Counted from the stretch's first letter, positions 16,798 to 29,621 are shown. The stretch: DNA of 64,000 bases from Sneathiella litorea (GCF_009882915.1 NZ_WTUW01000009.1:310001-374000), one strand, 5' to 3'. A program made the numbers and translations. The notes: generated from the sequence alone by a model not told the origin.

Positions 16798-17334
16798 TCA
16801 TCTAGTGTGCCGTAACAACGCCGCATCTTCTATATTCCGTTCATGAACTTTGAGCATATCCAGCAAGTCACCCTGCAGTTTTTCATCGCCAATGCGCGGC
16901 AGCACACCCTGCAGTTTACGAACGACCCAGGACTGACCACGATCGAGTAATGCCAGCTTCTCATCGAAGCTTTCCAATGCCAGAATTTTTTCAAGAAATT
17001 CGCCGGCTCTCAAGCTAGGGAGACCATCGAAACGAACAATATGGTGCGTTAACATGGCACAAAACCGCCCTTCGTCTACGGCAATACCATGCAGTGTCTC
17101 TTTATCTACAGTATCGTTGCACTGATGGCTGAGCGACGAAACTGCACGCGCGCCCGCCCGTTCCGCCTCCAGTAAGGAATTCAACAGCTCCAGTATTTCA
17201 TCTCTGGATAATAATTGGTTTTCCGCGTTCTCATCCGGAGACGGAGGCATATCGCGAACGATACCCTTGTAATTATCCTCTTTTCCGGGACCTTCTAAAT
17301 TCCTCATCTGTGATACTGCCTTTTTATTTTTCAT
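16798..17334 (-). CDS. ferritin-like helical protein (DUF6306-like)
   Basis: This is a 178-residue soluble, mainly helical protein. The segment LLNSLLEAERAGARAV (about 49-64), DEGRFCAMLTHHIVRFDGLPS, and a C-terminal helix with KVHERNIED resemble ferritin-like four-helix proteins with Glu and His metal ligands. DUF6306 is the closest family that comes to mind, but this is by recall. A function in metal handling or oxidative stress is plausible and unproven. It is divergent from the LysR gene at 17625. Confidence 0.6.
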   Translation of the reverse strand: MKNKKAVSQMRNLEGPGKEDNYKGIVRDMPPSPDENAENQLLSRDEILELLNSLLEAERAGARAVSSLSHQCNDTVDKETLHGIAVDEGRFCAMLTHHIVRFDGLPSLRAGEFLEKILALESFDEKLALLDRGQSWVVRKLQGVLPRIGDEKLQGDLLDMLKVHERNIEDAALLRHTR

Positions 17335-17390
17335 TTAACATTGCACCAAAGCATCTTCTGGAAAGCACGCCTATGAAGCGGAGAAACCGG

Positions 17391-17415
17391 TTAAATTGAT
17401 CTTTACCCAATTTAA
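17391..17415. promoter_or_regulatory. inverted repeat in the divergent LysR/ferritin-like intergenic region
   Basis: TTAAATTG (17391-17398) and CAATTTAA (17408-17415) are perfect 8-bp arms around nine bases. The core has the ATTG-N9-CAAT shape expected of a LysR-type box. It lies 57 bases upstream of the ferritin-like gene start and about 210 bases from the LysR start. Confidence 0.45.
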
Positions 17416-17552
17416 TTGCGGTTTCCCGGAGCGTGCGTAGGCGGAGTCCGGCTCAGCACGTCAAACTTCCAATCTGCCAGAGCCTCGAAACAGGTCGATG
17501 TGACCGTCGCCTAACCTGATTTGATATACATATAATTCTAATATTTAACAAA

Positions 17553-17583
17553 CGATATTAAATGGTTTATAAAATCGATATTA
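17553..17583. repeat. direct repeat CGATATTA, 23-base period, upstream of LysR gene
   Basis: Two copies of CGATATTA begin at 17553 and 17576 in a very AT-rich stretch just before the LysR gene. The 23-base period is about two helical turns, so both copies face the same side of the DNA. This could be a regulator site or chance in AT-rich sequence. Confidence 0.3.
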
Positions 17584-17624
17584 TAAATATAAAATACCCA
17601 GTTTCGGTATGAAGGGATGAGATT

Positions 17625-18470
17625 TTGGATACTGAGTTAGCCCGGACTTTCCTGACGGTAATCGCCACCGGCAGCTTTATCAATGCGGCGGACAGGCTCC
17701 ATGTGACACAATCCACCGTTAGTGCGCGCATTCACTCACTCGAAGAGCAGCTCGGATGTACTTTATTCATCAGAAACAAGGCGGGCACGACGCTTACCCT
17801 TGCTGGCGCACAATTCCATAAACATGCCTCCACACTGGTACGTACCGTCGAGCAGGCACGTCAGGATGTGGGTATTCCAAGCGGGTTTACCGGTGCAATA
17901 ACAATTGGCGGCAGGTTCGGCCTCTGGGATCAGTTTCTTCTGGACTGGATACCGCTGATACAAGAACAGGCACCCAGAATATCTATCCGCGCCGAAATAG
18001 GTTTCGAGCCGGATCTCATGCAGGGTCTTATTGAAGGCCGAATGGATATTGGCGTCATGTATTCGCCGCAAAACCGGCCTGGACTAACTGTCGAGCCATT
18101 GCTGGAAGATCGGCTTATCCTGGTTTCAACCACCCCAGATGACCCTCCTGAACCGGGTTCTCGATATGTCTATATTGACTGGGGGCCAGAATTTTATGTC
18201 CAGCATAGCGCAAGTTTTCCTGATTTCACCGGGGCGGCGCTATCTGCCAACATAGGTTGGCTGGGCCTCAATCAAATACTCAGGCATGGCGGCTCCGGTT
18301 ATTTTCCGGAGCGTTTAGTTCGCTCGATAATTGACGATGGCCATATGACGCACATTGAGGGCGCTCCGGAATTTAATCTGCCCGCTTTCATTGTCTACCC
18401 CTCCAAAAGTGAGAAAAATTACCTCGCTTTAGCTGTGGAAGCGGTTCGGACAGTTACGGCAGAAAAATAG
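17625..18470 (+). CDS. LysR family transcriptional regulator
   Basis: The 281-residue protein has the LysR helix-turn-helix at residues 1-60 (ARTFLTVIATGSFINAADRL and QSTVSARIHSLEEQLG) and a periplasmic-binding-like effector domain from about residue 88. The start appears to be TTG at 17625, with GAAGGGATG upstream; no in-frame ATG precedes the HTH. LysR proteins usually control a divergent neighbour, here the ferritin-like gene at 16798-17334, and a matching inverted repeat lies between them. The effector is unknown. Confidence 0.88.
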   Translation: MDTELARTFLTVIATGSFINAADRLHVTQSTVSARIHSLEEQLGCTLFIRNKAGTTLTLAGAQFHKHASTLVRTVEQARQDVGIPSGFTGAITIGGRFGLWDQFLLDWIPLIQEQAPRISIRAEIGFEPDLMQGLIEGRMDIGVMYSPQNRPGLTVEPLLEDRLILVSTTPDDPPEPGSRYVYIDWGPEFYVQHSASFPDFTGAALSANIGWLGLNQILRHGGSGYFPERLVRSIIDDGHMTHIEGAPEFNLPAFIVYPSKSEKNYLALAVEAVRTVTAEK

Positions 18471-18538
18471 CAAGTCACCCATCAGAGAAACCAATGGGGT
18501 TTTATTGAACTGGAGATGCCCACGAGGAGACGGGGGCG

Positions 18539-18847
18539 ATGATGCTGGCGACGACACAGAGCGGCAAGGCCTTCAAGGCGGATTATTTCAGGCACTTCAT
18601 GCGCGACGCGTTTAACGCGGCAGGCTTACTAGAGGTAACAACCCACGGCTTGCGCTATACCTCAGCAACGATTCTGAAAGAGCTTGGCCTTGATTGGGAA
18701 ACCATCGGCGATATTACCGGGCATAAGACGGCGGAAATGGTGCGGCTTTACACGGAGAAAAGACGGCGCGTTGCACGATCAATCGCGATGCTGGATGCGT
18801 CGGAATTGCAAAACACGACTGATGAAAGTGCAAAACCCGTTGAGTAA
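18539..18847 (+). pseudogene. C-terminal fragment of a tyrosine recombinase (integrase remnant)
   Basis: Only about 102 residues remain, covering the end of the catalytic domain: HGLR at 36-39, GH at 61-62 and the nucleophile Tyr71 in RLYTEK. The core-binding domain, the first catalytic Arg and the beta-sheet Lys are missing. Just upstream, another frame reads IELEMP from 18504, which resembles the preceding integrase strand, so a frameshift as well as a truncation is likely. The fragment ends 46 bases from the 3' end of tRNA-Lys, the usual place for an integrase of an element inserted into a tRNA gene. It is very likely inactive. Confidence 0.8.
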
Positions 18848-18892
18848 TGTTTTGCAATATCCCGGAAAATGTAGTATTATCAACCGGTTATA

Positions 18893-18968
<76 letters not shown>

Positions 18969-19120
18969 ACAATAGGATATTCTATCGTGATAAATCAAAA
19001 GAGCATGACCCTTTCGATGGGGACCGAGTGCCGGAAACCGTAAGCTTCCAGACCGGGAGCGACTATTTAGCACAGGAATTCCACCCCGACAAGAGGGGAG
19101 TTTAGCGATTTCTCCGGTCC

Positions 19121-20257
19121 TTAACGCTTGCCCGGAATGTCGATGTCGCGGTGGATATAGACACTCATAATCAGGCCGAAGCCGATGAGCAGGGTCAACA
19201 TCGCCGTCCCGCCGTAGGATATAAGCGGCAGCGGCACACCGACCACCGGCACCATCCCCATGACCATGGCGACATTGATAAAGATATAGAGGAAGAAGAT
19301 GCCGGTCATACCAATGGCCAGCAGCTTGCCGAAATGATTGCGCGACCGGTAGGCGATGGCATAGCCATAGGCAATCAGCAGGATATACAGCGCAAACAGC
19401 AACAGCCCGCCGACCATGCCGAATTCCTCCGCCAGCATACTGAAAATAAAGTCGGTCCGCATTTCAGGCAGGTAATTAAGATGGCTCTGCGTGCCCTGCA
19501 GCAACCCCTTGCCAAACACCCCGCCCGAGCCGAGCGCAATCTTGGACTGAAGGATATGATAGCCCGCGCCAAGCGGGTCATTCTCTGGGTTGAGGAAGGT
19601 GAGAACGCGCTTTTTCTGATACTCATGCAGGAACTGAAAGGCGAAAAAGCCGGCCGGAATAGCCGTCCCGATAACAACAGCGAACTTCCAGAGCCGCACC
19701 CCCGCGACAAAAAAGACAATCCCCGCCCCTGCCGCGAGCAGAAGCGCGGTGCCAAGGTCAGGCTGGCGCAAGACCAGCGCGACCGGTGCCAGCACCAGTA
19801 GGAGCGGCGGGATCAACCAGCGGATCCGGCGCACATCCTCGAGGCCAATATTGTGGAAATAGCGGGCTAGTGCCAGAATAATCGCAATTTTCATCACTTC
19901 GGACGGTTGCAGCTGGAACGGGCCAAAATCAATCCAGCGCCGCGCGCCCATGCCGATGACGCCCATCACCTCCACGGCACCAAGCAATATCAACGCGACG
20001 GCATACAGCGGATAGGCCAGGTTAAGCCAGATACGTATATCAACGAGGGCGACCACGAACATCAGGATCAGTCCGACCCCAAAGCGCATCATCTGCCGCG
20101 AGGCCCAGGGTTCCAGATTACCGTTGGCCGCCGAGTAGAGCATCAGGAAACCGATGGAAGCTGTCGCACAGATCAGCAGGACAAAGCCCCAGTTGATTTC
20201 CCAGATTTTCCGCGACAGCGGCAGTTGAACATTCTTTGCGCCAAGCTCCCTAAGCAT
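19121..20257 (-). CDS. rodA: rod shape-determining glycosyltransferase RodA (SEDS family)
   Basis: The ATG at 20257 gives 378 residues and overlaps the mrdA stop by eight bases. The longer in-frame extension is antisense-like and rejected. About ten membrane helices and the SEDS signatures GARRWIDFGPFQLQPSE and LISYGGTAMLTLLIGFGL are present. RodA polymerises lipid II glycan strands for cell elongation, working with PBP2. It is the last gene of the mreBCD-mrdA-rodA run. Confidence 0.96.
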   Translation of the reverse strand: MLRELGAKNVQLPLSRKIWEINWGFVLLICATASIGFLMLYSAANGNLEPWASRQMMRFGVGLILMFVVALVDIRIWLNLAYPLYAVALILLGAVEVMGVIGMGARRWIDFGPFQLQPSEVMKIAIILALARYFHNIGLEDVRRIRWLIPPLLLVLAPVALVLRQPDLGTALLLAAGAGIVFFVAGVRLWKFAVVIGTAIPAGFFAFQFLHEYQKKRVLTFLNPENDPLGAGYHILQSKIALGSGGVFGKGLLQGTQSHLNYLPEMRTDFIFSMLAEEFGMVGGLLLFALYILLIAYGYAIAYRSRNHFGKLLAIGMTGIFFLYIFINVAMVMGMVPVVGVPLPLISYGGTAMLTLLIGFGLIMSVYIHRDIDIPGKR

Positions 20258-22163
20258 CCCCGCCTCCTTTCTGGCGGCGGATGGCGATGTCGTAGCTCGG
20301 CTTGCGCAACGGATCGAGACGCAGTGTTTCCTGCAACAGGTCACGCGCAATCGGTGCCGCCGCACCGGATCCGCTCCCGCCATGTTCGACGATCACGGAA
20401 ACGGCATAGCGCGGATCATCAAAGGGCGCATAGCCGACAAAGAGCGCGTGGTCCCGCTCCTCCCACGGTTTTTCATCCGATTTACGAACACCTTCGATGC
20501 GTTCCTTCCGGGAAATACGGCGAACCTGCGCTGTGCCGGTCTTGCCTGCCATTTCCCAGCCCTCGACCCGGATTTTCGCCGCCCGTGCGGAGCCGCGCGG
20601 ACCATTCACGACCTTATACATTCCGTTAAGAACATACTTTAAGGAGTTCTGGCTAATGCCTAAATCGAGATCTTCGAGATTCAGTTGCGGATGGGGCTGC
20701 ATGGCCCCCTCCAGGGCTTCGCCGTTGATAGAGCGAACAAGGCGCGGTGACACTTTCTTCCCGCCATTGGCCAGCCGCGCTGTCATTACGGCAAGTTGCA
20801 AGGGTGTCGCCAGAACATAGCCCTGGCCAATCCCGGTGTTATAGGTTTCCCCCAATTGCCACGGCACACCCTGCACGGCTAGTTTCCAGGCCTTGGTCGG
20901 GATCAGACCATCACGTTCGCCCAACATATCGATGTCCAGCTCTTCCCCGAGGCCGAAACGATGTGCCATTTCGGCGATCTTGTCGACGCCGACTTTGCGT
21001 GCAATATCATAGAAATAGATATCGCAGGACTGGGAAATCGCATCTTCCAGATCAAGCTTGCCATGTCCGCCGCGCTTCCAGCAATGAAAGCGATGCTTGC
21101 CGAGCTGGGTATGGCCGCTGCAGAAAACCTGGTGGCCGGCGTTGATGACGCCCGCCTCCAGCGCCGCAAGCGCGACAATCATCTTGAAGGTGGAGCCCGG
21201 CGGATATTGCCCACCGATCGCCTTGTTGCCCAACGGTCGTTTCGGATCCTCAATCAGCGCCTTCCAGTCGGCAGAGCTGATGCCGCTCGCAAAGGCATTG
21301 GGATCAAAGGAGGGTACGGACACCATCGACAGCACATCGCCGGAGTGAATATCCATGATAACCGCCGCCGCGCTTTCCGTGCCCATGCGACGGACCGTGA
21401 ACTCCTGTAATTGCTTGTCGATGGTCAGCACCGCGTCATTGCCGGGAATGCCTTCCTGACGGTTCAATTCACGGATGATACGACCAAATGCGTTGGCCTC
21501 CAACCGGCTAAGTCCGGCCTTGCCGCGGAGAGTCTTGTCGTAATATTTCTCGATCCCGCTCTTGCCGATGCGAAATTCAGGCAGTTCCAGAAGCGGATCA
21601 TACTCCTGGGTTTGCAGATCCCGCTCGGATACCGCGCCGACATAGCCGACGATATGGGCAAAGAGAGGGCCGTAGGGATAATCCCGGGTCGAGCCGACAT
21701 CCATCTGGATACCGGGTAGGTCCGGACTATTGACATTGATCTTGGCGAACTGTTCCCAGGTCAGGTTATCGACAACGGGAATAGGCACGAAACTCCGTTT
21801 GCGCTTGACGTCTTTCAATACCCGTTCGCGATCGATTGAACCGGGCGGAACATAATGTTCCAGCGCATCGAGCGTCGCCTCAACACTCTTGGTCTGTTCC
21901 GGAATCAGGACAACACGATAATTATGGCGGTTACTGGCAACCTCAAGCCCGAACCGATCAACAATCCGGCCCCTGAGCGGGGGCAGCAATTGCAGGTTCA
22001 TCCGGTTTTCATCGGCCATTGTCGAATATTCATCGGAATGAATAACCTGCAGATAGTAAAGCCGGCCCGCCAGCGCTGACATCAGGACTGCCTGACTGCC
22101 CGCCATCATCAGGGATCGGCGGGAGAAGACCCTTCCCTTCTCCTTATGCTGGTCACCGGCCAT
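20250..22163 (-). CDS. mrdA: penicillin-binding protein 2, elongation transpeptidase
   Basis: The 637-residue protein has an N-terminal membrane anchor (about 17-38), a PBP dimerisation domain, and a transpeptidase domain. The catalytic motifs are visible: STFK at 324-327, SCD at 379-381 and KTG at 541-543. A Cys/His-rich loop (CSGHTQLGKHRFHCWKRGGH) lies in the position of the zinc-binding loop known in PBP2 proteins. It crosslinks peptidoglycan in the periplasm as partner of RodA. It overlaps mreD by one base and rodA by eight. Confidence 0.97.
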   Translation of the reverse strand: MAGDQHKEKGRVFSRRSLMMAGSQAVLMSALAGRLYYLQVIHSDEYSTMADENRMNLQLLPPLRGRIVDRFGLEVASNRHNYRVVLIPEQTKSVEATLDALEHYVPPGSIDRERVLKDVKRKRSFVPIPVVDNLTWEQFAKINVNSPDLPGIQMDVGSTRDYPYGPLFAHIVGYVGAVSERDLQTQEYDPLLELPEFRIGKSGIEKYYDKTLRGKAGLSRLEANAFGRIIRELNRQEGIPGNDAVLTIDKQLQEFTVRRMGTESAAAVIMDIHSGDVLSMVSVPSFDPNAFASGISSADWKALIEDPKRPLGNKAIGGQYPPGSTFKMIVALAALEAGVINAGHQVFCSGHTQLGKHRFHCWKRGGHGKLDLEDAISQSCDIYFYDIARKVGVDKIAEMAHRFGLGEELDIDMLGERDGLIPTKAWKLAVQGVPWQLGETYNTGIGQGYVLATPLQLAVMTARLANGGKKVSPRLVRSINGEALEGAMQPHPQLNLEDLDLGISQNSLKYVLNGMYKVVNGPRGSARAAKIRVEGWEMAGKTGTAQVRRISRKERIEGVRKSDEKPWEERDHALFVGYAPFDDPRYAVSVIVEHGGSGSGAAAPIARDLLQETLRLDPLRKPSYDIAIRRQKGGGDA

Positions 22164-22678
22164 CAGGTCAGCCTCAGCAGATTATTCTGGAGCAGGCCGA
22201 ACCCCCATGCGAACAGCGGGAACACCAGCAATGACAGGGCGTATTGTACAAGGATCGGCGTCAGCGGCAGCAAGGCCAGCGAATAGAGGCAGACGATGAT
22301 CCAGCTCAGTATGGCGATGAGAAAGCCGATCAGGAAAAAACCAAACCAGGTGAGAACAAAGGCTTTGCCGATAAAGATTCGTCGCTGTGATACCGCGATA
22401 GCATGGATCATCAGATACAGGAATGAAGAGAGGCCGAGCGGCGCACCAGTCAGGCAATCGGACAGAAGGCCCAGCACAAAGCAAATCGGCGGCGCCATCA
22501 GATAGGGCCGGTGAATGCTCCAGTAAAAAACGGATATGGCCACAAAGGATGGCGTCACAATGGCATAGCCCGCAATCCCGATAGGGACCACACTCATCAA
22601 CGCCAGCAATACCGTTATCGCAAACGGCACACTGCCGCGGAGTAACCGGTTAAACTGGTAGGCGAGTGTCGGGCTCAC
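22163..22678 (-). CDS. mreD: rod shape-determining membrane protein MreD
   Basis: This 171-residue protein has about five hydrophobic helices and includes FVLGLLSDCLTGAPLGLSSFL, the MreD signature region. It is placed between mreC and mrdA with overlaps of four and one bases. MreD links the cytoplasmic MreB filament to the MreC/PBP2/RodA elongation machinery in the inner membrane. Confidence 0.93.
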   Translation of the reverse strand: MSPTLAYQFNRLLRGSVPFAITVLLALMSVVPIGIAGYAIVTPSFVAISVFYWSIHRPYLMAPPICFVLGLLSDCLTGAPLGLSSFLYLMIHAIAVSQRRIFIGKAFVLTWFGFFLIGFLIAILSWIIVCLYSLALLPLTPILVQYALSLLVFPLFAWGFGLLQNNLLRLT

Positions 22679-23568
22679 TTTGCATCCAATCTGCTTTCGC
22701 CAAGATCGCCGGGATTCATATCCGGGCTGCTCATCCCCGGCAGATCATAGCGCAATACGCTGACATATTCCAGACGGGTCCAGTCGGCGAACGCCTGCAC
22801 CCGGATACCCCGGTCACTGATTGAGGAGACAAAACCGATAGGCCGCCCGGCCGGTAACATACCGCCATCGCCAGACGTCACCACGCGATCGCCCGGCGCA
22901 ACTTTCGCATTGGTTGGCAGGAAGTCGAGTAGCGGCATAGAGGAGTTATCCCCGATCAGGATGCCTTTATGGCGCGATTTTTCCATCACCACGGGAATGC
23001 GGGAGTTGAGGTCGGTCAGCAGCAGGACCCGCGCCGAACGTTCCCCCACGTCGGCGATACGACCGACAAGACCAAGCGGCGCGACGACCGCCTGCCCGAC
23101 CCGGACCCCGTCCCGCCGTCCGGAATTCAAAAGCAACGTGCGAACAAAGGGTCCGCCGGCGTCCCCAACCACACGCGCCGTGATCGGCAGTACCAGCGGA
23201 TCGGAAAGGGCATTCAGGAGCTGACGGAAATTCTCGTTTTCCTGCTCCAGCGTGCGGCCCGCAGCCTGCCATTTCAACAAGCGTGCGTTCTCTTCTCGCA
23301 GGCGTTCATTTTCCTCGATCAGGCTGGTGAACTTCTGAACACGGGCGACGCCCTTGTGAAAGGCGTCCACTGGCTCGGAGATTGTTGCTAGGATCGGGGC
23401 AAGAAAGTCGGTCGCTGACGTGCGCATTTTCTCTACAACGCCGATATTGGCCTTGCCGATAAAAAGAAGCGCGATGGCGAGGGAAATCAGCGCAAGAAAA
23501 GCTGAACGCTGAATAATTGTCTTCAGCGGCCATGCAAGCTTGAATACCTTACCCTGTCGAGGTGCCAT
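22675..23568 (-). CDS. mreC: rod shape-determining protein MreC
   Basis: The 297-residue protein has one N-terminal membrane helix (about 21-40), a coiled coil (about 68-110, EENERLREENARL), and a periplasmic beta domain with GDRVVTSGDGGMLPAGRPIG, as usual for MreC. It activates PBP2 during lateral wall growth. It overlaps mreD by an ATGA junction and follows mreB after 40 bases. Confidence 0.95.
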   Translation of the reverse strand: MAPRQGKVFKLAWPLKTIIQRSAFLALISLAIALLFIGKANIGVVEKMRTSATDFLAPILATISEPVDAFHKGVARVQKFTSLIEENERLREENARLLKWQAAGRTLEQENENFRQLLNALSDPLVLPITARVVGDAGGPFVRTLLLNSGRRDGVRVGQAVVAPLGLVGRIADVGERSARVLLLTDLNSRIPVVMEKSRHKGILIGDNSSMPLLDFLPTNAKVAPGDRVVTSGDGGMLPAGRPIGFVSSISDRGIRVQAFADWTRLEYVSVLRYDLPGMSSPDMNPGDLGESRLDAK

Positions 23569-23608
23569 CTATCTGCCCTCCGGACCAAAATTACGTTTGC
23601 CCAAGAGT

Positions 23609-25018
<1,410 letters not shown>

Positions 25019-25047
25019 AAAAAAAGCCGGCACGAAGGCCGGCTTTT
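25019..25047 (-). terminator. Rho-independent terminator of ilvBNC
   Basis: GCCGGC arms around ACGAAG are flanked by a run of seven T residues on the minus strand. It lies 24 bases past the ilvC stop. Confidence 0.92.
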
Positions 25048-25070
25048 CACTCTTAGGCTGTAAAGAGCCT

Positions 25071-26108
<1,038 letters not shown>

Positions 26109-26150
26109 TTATAAACTTCCGTATTCATTCTAATTCTGTGGTAACCCGCC

Positions 26151-26663
26151 CTAGATGACCTCGGTGCCGCGATGCACCGCGACAACACCTGTCCGGCAAA
26201 CCTCGGCCTTACCGAGCGGTTCCATCAGCCCGATAAATGCCTTCACCTTCTCGGGAACCCCTGTCACCTCGAAGACAAAGGAATCCTCTGTCGTGTCGAC
26301 AGCGCGGGCGCGAAAAATATCCGCCATGCGGAGAGCTTCAACCCGCTTCTCCCCCTTGCTGACAACCTTCACGAGGGCCATTTCACGTTCAACGCTTGGT
26401 CCGTCGATGGTCAGGTCGGCAATCTTGTGAACCGGCACCAGACGGCCCAATTGCGCCTTGATTTGCTCAATAACCATAAGCGTGCCGGTTGTGACTATGG
26501 TAATCCGCGAAAGGTTTTCCGACTCATCCACGCGGGCCACTGTCAGGCTTTCGATATTATACCCGCGACCGGAGAACAGGCCGACCACGCGCGCCAGTAC
26601 ACCGAACTCATTATCGACGAGAACGGAGATGGTATGGCGGAATATTTCGGTATCTTCAGTCAT
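26151..26663 (-). CDS. ilvN: acetolactate synthase small (regulatory) subunit
   Basis: The 170-residue protein opens with an ACT domain (HTISVLVDNEFGVLARVVGLFSGRGYNIESL split over residues 10-40), which binds valine for feedback inhibition. A C-terminal domain (from about 85) contacts the large subunit. It lies between ilvB and ilvC on the same strand, 89 and 60 bases from them. Confidence 0.96.
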   Translation of the reverse strand: MTEDTEIFRHTISVLVDNEFGVLARVVGLFSGRGYNIESLTVARVDESENLSRITIVTTGTLMVIEQIKAQLGRLVPVHKIADLTIDGPSVEREMALVKVVSKGEKRVEALRMADIFRARAVDTTEDSFVFEVTGVPEKVKAFIGLMEPLGKAEVCRTGVVAVHRGTEVI

Positions 26664-26752
26664 TGTTCAGACAACCCCTTTGCAAGCGCGGGTCTCTTGT
26701 AAACCAGCATAAGCGTTAAATCCATAGCTTTTCGAATGAAATTCGGCAGGAA

Positions 26753-28516
26753 CTAGACCAGCGACAAACCGTCGGAGGTGACTTTCGGTCCGCTGCCTTC
26801 CGTTTCATCCCCAAGCAGCATTTCATTATGTGCTGCGCCAGAGGGCACCATCGGGAAGACATTTTCCGACTTATCAACGATCATGTCGACAACGACCGGC
26901 CCCTTGATGGAGAGCATCTCCTTGATGCAATCGTCAACCTTGTCCGGATCAGAACAACGAAGACCCGTTGAACCGAACGCTTCCGCCAGTTTCACGAAAT
27001 CAGGCAGGCTCTCCATATAGCTCTCGGAATAGCGGCCGCCATGCAGCAGCTCCTGCCACTGGCGCACCATCCCCATATACTCGTTATTGAGGATAAACAC
27101 CTTCACCGGCAGGCGGTATTGCAGGATGGTGGAAAGTTCCTGGATATTCATCATGGTCGAGGCTTCACCGGCGACATCGATCACCAGCGAGTCGGGATGG
27201 CCGATCTGTACGCCCATGGCGGCTGGCAGGCCGTAACCCATGGTGCCAAGCCCTCCCGAGGTCAGCCAGCGGTTCGGTTCCTCAAACTGAAGATACTGCG
27301 CCGCCCACATCTGGTGCTGCCCCACCTCGGTGGTGAAATAGCGATCCATGCCCTTGGTCAGTTCGTTCAGTCTCTCAAGCGCGTATTGCGGCTTGATCGC
27401 CTTGCCCTTCTGTTCAAACTTGAGGCAGTCTCTCTTGCGCCATTCGCCAATTTTTGCCCACCATTTCTTGAGGGCCGGATTGTCAGGCTTGTGAACTTCT
27501 GTTTTCCAGACCTTGATCATGTCTTCAAGCACATGGGCAACGTCGCCGACAATCGGGATATCCACCCGTATGTTCTTGTTGATCGAGGACGGATCGATAT
27601 CGACATGAATTTTCTTTGAATTCGGCGAGAAGGCATCGAGCCGCCCCGTAATCCGGTCATCGAAACGCGCGCCGATACAAACCATCACATCGCAGTCATG
27701 CATGGCGTTGTTGGCTTCATAAGTGCCATGCATCCCGAGCATTCCGAGGAACTGCTTGTCAGACGCCGGATAGGCACCGAGCCCCATCAGGGTATTGGTG
27801 ATCGGATAGCCGGTCAGCCGGACCAGCTGCGTCAACAGTTTCGACGCCTTCGGGCCCGAGTTGATGACACCGCCGCCGGTATAGAAGATCGGCCGCTTGG
27901 CGTTCGCGATCAGCTTGATTGCTGCCTTGATCGCCTTCAGGTCGCCCTTGACCTGCGGCTGGTAGCTCTTGTGCTTGACCATCGACGGCGGGATATATTT
28001 ACCCGACGCCAGTTGAACATCCTTCGGGAGGTCGATCACGATTGGGCCGGGACGGCCATTTGTTGCGACATGAAAGGCCTCATGCATGGTGCGGGCCAGA
28101 TCATTCACATCCTTCACCAGGTAGTTATGCTTGGTGACGGGGCGCGTGATGCCGACGGTATCCGCCTCCTGAAATGCGTCGTTGCCGATCATATGGGTGG
28201 CCACCTGCCCGGTCAGGCAGATAATGGGGATACTGTCCATAAGCGCGTCGGCCAGGCCGGTTACCGCATTGGTCGCGCCGGGACCTGATGTCACCAGAAC
28301 AACGCCGGGCTTGCCGGTCGAGCGCGCATAGCCCTCCGCCGCATGCACCGCGCCGCCTTCCTGACGGACAAGAATATGACGAATGCTGTTCTGCTTGAAA
28401 ATTTCATCATAAAGCGGAAGCACAGCGCCCCCAGGATACCCGAAAATCACCTCCACGCCCTGATCCTTGAGCGCTTTGATTACAATTCCTGCTCCTGTCA
28501 TCTCCTGGTTCGCCAT
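26753..28516 (-). CDS. ilvB: acetolactate synthase large (catalytic) subunit
   Basis: From the ATG at 28516 ([10 protein letters not shown]) the product is 587 residues. It uses thiamine diphosphate to condense pyruvate with pyruvate or 2-ketobutyrate. The catalytic Glu is in [16 protein letters not shown], the FAD-binding middle domain follows, and the ThDP-binding segment [17 protein letters not shown] lies near residue 450. An in-frame extension upstream to 28618 runs through a terminator hairpin and is rejected. Confidence 0.96.
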   Translation of the reverse strand: MANQEMTGAGIVIKALKDQGVEVIFGYPGGAVLPLYDEIFKQNSIRHILVRQEGGAVHAAEGYARSTGKPGVVLVTSGPGATNAVTGLADALMDSIPIICLTGQVATHMIGNDAFQEADTVGITRPVTKHNYLVKDVNDLARTMHEAFHVATNGRPGPIVIDLPKDVQLASGKYIPPSMVKHKSYQPQVKGDLKAIKAAIKLIANAKRPIFYTGGGVINSGPKASKLLTQLVRLTGYPITNTLMGLGAYPASDKQFLGMLGMHGTYEANNAMHDCDVMVCIGARFDDRITGRLDAFSPNSKKIHVDIDPSSINKNIRVDIPIVGDVAHVLEDMIKVWKTEVHKPDNPALKKWWAKIGEWRKRDCLKFEQKGKAIKPQYALERLNELTKGMDRYFTTEVGQHQMWAAQYLQFEEPNRWLTSGGLGTMGYGLPAAMGVQIGHPDSLVIDVAGEASTMMNIQELSTILQYRLPVKVFILNNEYMGMVRQWQELLHGGRYSESYMESLPDFVKLAEAFGSTGLRCSDPDKVDDCIKEMLSIKGPVVVDMIVDKSENVFPMVPSGAAHNEMLLGDETEGSGPKVTSDGLSLV

Positions 28517-28566
28517 TTGCCTAATCCTAATCTTTTTGCTTGGCCGTCTATGTTTCGTTCCAATAG

Positions 28567-28596
28567 AAAAAAAGCGCCCGGCGCAATACCGGGCGT
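28567..28596 (-). terminator. Rho-independent terminator between miaA and ilvB
   Basis: ACGCCCGG and CCGGGCGC arms (one wobble end pair) around a seven-base loop precede seven T residues on the minus strand. It lies past the miaA stop and 50 bases before ilvB, so it most likely ends miaA transcription. Confidence 0.85.
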
Positions 28597-28643
28597 CACT
28601 TTCATGCCATGAACCCATGGCTACAGCGGTGAAAACTAGACCT

Positions 28644-29621
28644 TCAGGCCTCTGCCGTCAACAAAAATCGGCGAATAAATGGAAAGAAATCGGACTTTAA
28701 ACTTTCCAAATCTTGCGCAGAAGATCGATTTGCTTCGCACATCTTATTCCGCACCCATGTCAATTGCCGTTTCGCATAGCGCCGGGTGAGCATTTTGATT
28801 CGCGCCAGTGCCATATCCCGCTCCATCGTGCCATTCAGTACCGCCATGAGTTCCGGTACACCGAGGGCTTTCATCACAGGAAGTGCGGGATCAAGGTTGC
28901 GCTTCATAAGCGATTTCACTTCCTCCAGCGCACCGCCCTCTGCCACCATCCAGTCAAGACGACGGTCGCAACGCTCATACAACCAGGCGCGATCCGGTGT
29001 AAGGGCGAGCCAGAGCCGAGGCCCTTGCAAAATAGCGCCCGAGGGGCTCCGTTTCTGCCAGTCCCCAAGCGGAACGCCCGTTTCCTCCACCACCTCCAGC
29101 GCCCGGAGAAGCCGCTGACTATCCCCTTCATTGAGGCGGGCGGCCATGTCCGGGTCCTTCGCTGCCAGCATCTTGTGGATGACAGCGTTCCCCTCTCGCT
29201 TGTGAAGGTCACGAAGACGATCCCGCACGGCGTCGGAGATAGGCGGGATATCGGCGATGCCCTTGGTCAGGATATCGAAATAAAGGCCGGTCCCGCCGAC
29301 AACGATGGGCAACTTGCCATCAGCGCGCACGCGTTCGATCTCCGCGAGCGCCATATCCCTCCAGCGCGCGGCATTACAATAGTCGGTCGGGTCAAGCACC
29401 CCATAGAGCCGATGTGGAGCACGGGCTTCCTCCTCTGCGCTCGGGCGGGCGGTCAGCACACGCAGGCCGTCATAAACCTGCATGCTGTCTGCATTGATGA
29501 TGACACCATCAAATTCCTCTGCTATGGCAATGGCCAACGCGGATTTACCGCTGGCGGTCGGTCCGGCCAAAAGGATCGCCCCCGTTTGGCGTTGGATCGG
29601 CGATGCATTTTCGTCCTTCAA
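28644..29621 (-). CDS. miaA: tRNA dimethylallyltransferase
   Basis: The 325-residue enzyme adds a dimethylallyl group to A37 of tRNAs reading UNN codons. The P-loop GPTASGKS is at 20-27, DSMQVY follows, and [11 protein letters not shown] and the C-terminal [11 protein letters not shown] segment are typical of MiaA. It is divergent from serB, with only 18 bases between the two start codons. Confidence 0.96.
   Translation of the reverse strand: MKDENASPIQRQTGAILLAGPTASGKSALAIAIAEEFDGVIINADSMQVYDGLRVLTARPSAEEEARAPHRLYGVLDPTDYCNAARWRDMALAEIERVRADGKLPIVVGGTGLYFDILTKGIADIPPISDAVRDRLRDLHKREGNAVIHKMLAAKDPDMAARLNEGDSQRLLRALEVVEETGVPLGDWQKRSPSGAILQGPRLWLALTPDRAWLYERCDRRLDWMVAEGGALEEVKSLMKRNLDPALPVMKALGVPELMAVLNGTMERDMALARIKMLTRRYAKRQLTWVRNKMCEANRSSAQDLESLKSDFFPFIRRFLLTAEA

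Noticed and set aside
28517-28618. Attenuator with leader peptide controlling ilvB
   Set aside because: The hairpin has a T tract, but the short frame before it contains no run of Leu, Val or Ile codons. It is better read as the miaA terminator.
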